Part shown: positions 63,359 to 64,000 of the stretch, in pieces
How positions within the stretch are numbered: the first letter of the stretch is position 1
Layout of the letters: every line of letters begins with the position of its first letter
Assembly: GCA_029261255.1 (NCBI GenBank)
Contig: JAJDBQ010000005.1
Span: 28,865-92,864, forward strand
Reading direction: 5' to 3'
Length of the DNA stretch: 64,000 bases
Origin: Nitrospirales bacterium
GTDB taxonomy: Bacteria; Nitrospirota; Nitrospiria; Nitrospirales; UBA8639
Notes under the pieces: generated by a model
Database searches by the model: none
What the model was told of the DNA's origin: nothing
Seen by the model: only the letters and a program-made list of their open reading frames with translations
Translations under genes and position numbers: made by a program

Positions 63359-64000
63359 ATGGATATTGGATTTATTGGACTCGGTAAAATGGGCATGAAT
63401 ATGGTGACACGTCTGACCCAAGGCGGGCATCGGGTCGTCGCCTTTGATCGCTCGACTGAGCTCATCACACAAGCGGAATCAATAGGCGCAACCGGCGCCA
63501 CCTCACTTGAAGACCTCGTCTCCAAGCTCCCTAAACCAAGAGCAGTGTGGGTCATGGTGCCTTCTGGTGATCCCACCGAAGAAACGATCCGACATCTTTG
63601 GACCATTCTGGAAGAAGATGACATTGTCGTTGACGGTGGCAATACTAAGTTTCATGACGATGTACGCCGAGCCGCCGACCTTCAAAAACGGAGTATCCAT
63701 TATGTGGATGCTGGCACCAGTGGTGGCATTTGGGGCTTGCAAATCGGCTATTGTTTGATGGTAGGTGGCGAGAAAGGACCTGTCACACACCTCGCTCCCA
63801 TCTTCACCACGCTGGCGCCGGAAGACGGTTGGGCCCATGTAGGCGGTCATGGCGCAGGACATTATGTGAAGATGGTGCACAATGGCATTGAGTACAGCAT
63901 GATGCAAGGCTATGCGGAAGGCTTTGAACTCATGTCCAAAAGTGAATACAACTTAGACCTCGCCAACATTGCCGATCTGTGGATGCATGGCAGCGTCGTT
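63359..64000 (+). CDS. gnd: 6-phosphogluconate dehydrogenase, decarboxylating (3'-truncated by window)
   Basis: 214 codons are present, frame open to the window end. Rossmann motif FIGLGKMGMNM, VDGGNTKFHDD, the 6PGDH signature DAGTSGGIWGLQIGYCLMVG and HYVKMVHNGIEYSMMQ (catalytic Lys and Asn-Gly). The GIWGLQ form belongs to the short YqeC/GndA-like type. It oxidises 6-phosphogluconate to ribulose-5-phosphate and CO2. AAGGAGG lies 6 nt before ATG 63359. Confidence 0.92.
   Translation, partial: MDIGFIGLGKMGMNMVTRLTQGGHRVVAFDRSTELITQAESIGATGATSLEDLVSKLPKPRAVWVMVPSGDPTEETIRHLWTILEEDDIVVDGGNTKFHDDVRRAADLQKRSIHYVDAGTSGGIWGLQIGYCLMVGGEKGPVTHLAPIFTTLAPEDGWAHVGGHGAGHYVKMVHNGIEYSMMQGYAEGFELMSKSEYNLDLANIADLWMHGSVV

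Noticed and set aside
1..64000. CRISPR arrays, rRNA, tRNA or riboswitches
   Set aside because: No regularly spaced repeats, no rRNA-like blocks and no tRNA cloverleaf or T-loop pattern was found on either strand by reading; a covariance search would be needed to exclude small RNAs.

Overview
The window looks like a chromosomal segment of a free-living Gram-negative bacterium of roughly balanced GC. It has outer-membrane lipoproteins (Slp, Pal, CpoB), a tight-adherence (Tad) pilus, c-type cytochrome, PEP-CTERM sorting, c-di-GMP and two-component signalling, agmatine-route polyamine genes and MurU/AmgK cell-wall recycling. That mix, plus a roughly 112-bp intergenic element of a type I associate with Nitrospira genomes, points to Nitrospirota, perhaps a Nitrospira of moderate GC. 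This is inference: no rRNA, tRNA or nitrite oxidoreductase gene is present.

Layout. 0-10 kb: TPR protein, small exported and lipoproteins (cytochrome c, OB-like protein, Slp), an acidic repeat-bearing exported protein, a CheY-like regulator, a HAD nucleotidase, an exported Lon-type protease domain and an HD-GYP protein. 9.5-17 kb (minus strand): a hydroxyisobutyrate-dehydrogenase-like enzyme and aguB-aguA with a PhoD-like phosphatase. aguA carries an in-frame DUF559 nuclease domain bracketed by palindromic repeats. A YihY-type membrane protein follows. 17-22 kb: TPR lipoprotein, a second HD-GYP protein and a PAS hybrid histidine kinase. 22-35.3 kb (minus strand): an apparently complete Tad locus with two Flp pilins, one of them only 56 codons long. 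36-41 kb: a membrane-anchored spermidine-synthase-like protein, a terpene-cyclase-fold protein and a Tat-exported DUF362 protein. 41-51 kb: an accessory-looking glycosyltransferase/methyltransferase region with a decayed IS3-family element, a decayed membrane-protein gene and a decayed copy of the 3' end of cpoB. 51-58 kb: cpoB, pal, a GGDEF protein and murU/amgK. 58-64 kb: vapBC, a DUF4160-DUF2442 pair, a PEP-CTERM protein, a GH15 enzyme and the start of a 6-phosphogluconate dehydrogenase gene.

How the genes fit together. Surface attachment and envelope functions dominate: Tad pili, a PEP-CTERM protein, glycosyltransferases and Tol-Pal parts. They sit beside c-di-GMP makers (GGDEF) and breakers (two HD-GYP proteins), which typically govern attachment. 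AguA and AguB would convert agmatine to putrescine; the spermidine-synthase-like protein may or may not act downstream.

The observations I consider most novel are the DUF559 module with flanking inverted palindromes inserted at the 5' end of aguA, and a three-copy family of about 112-bp inverted-repeat elements, two of which lie directly after stop codons.
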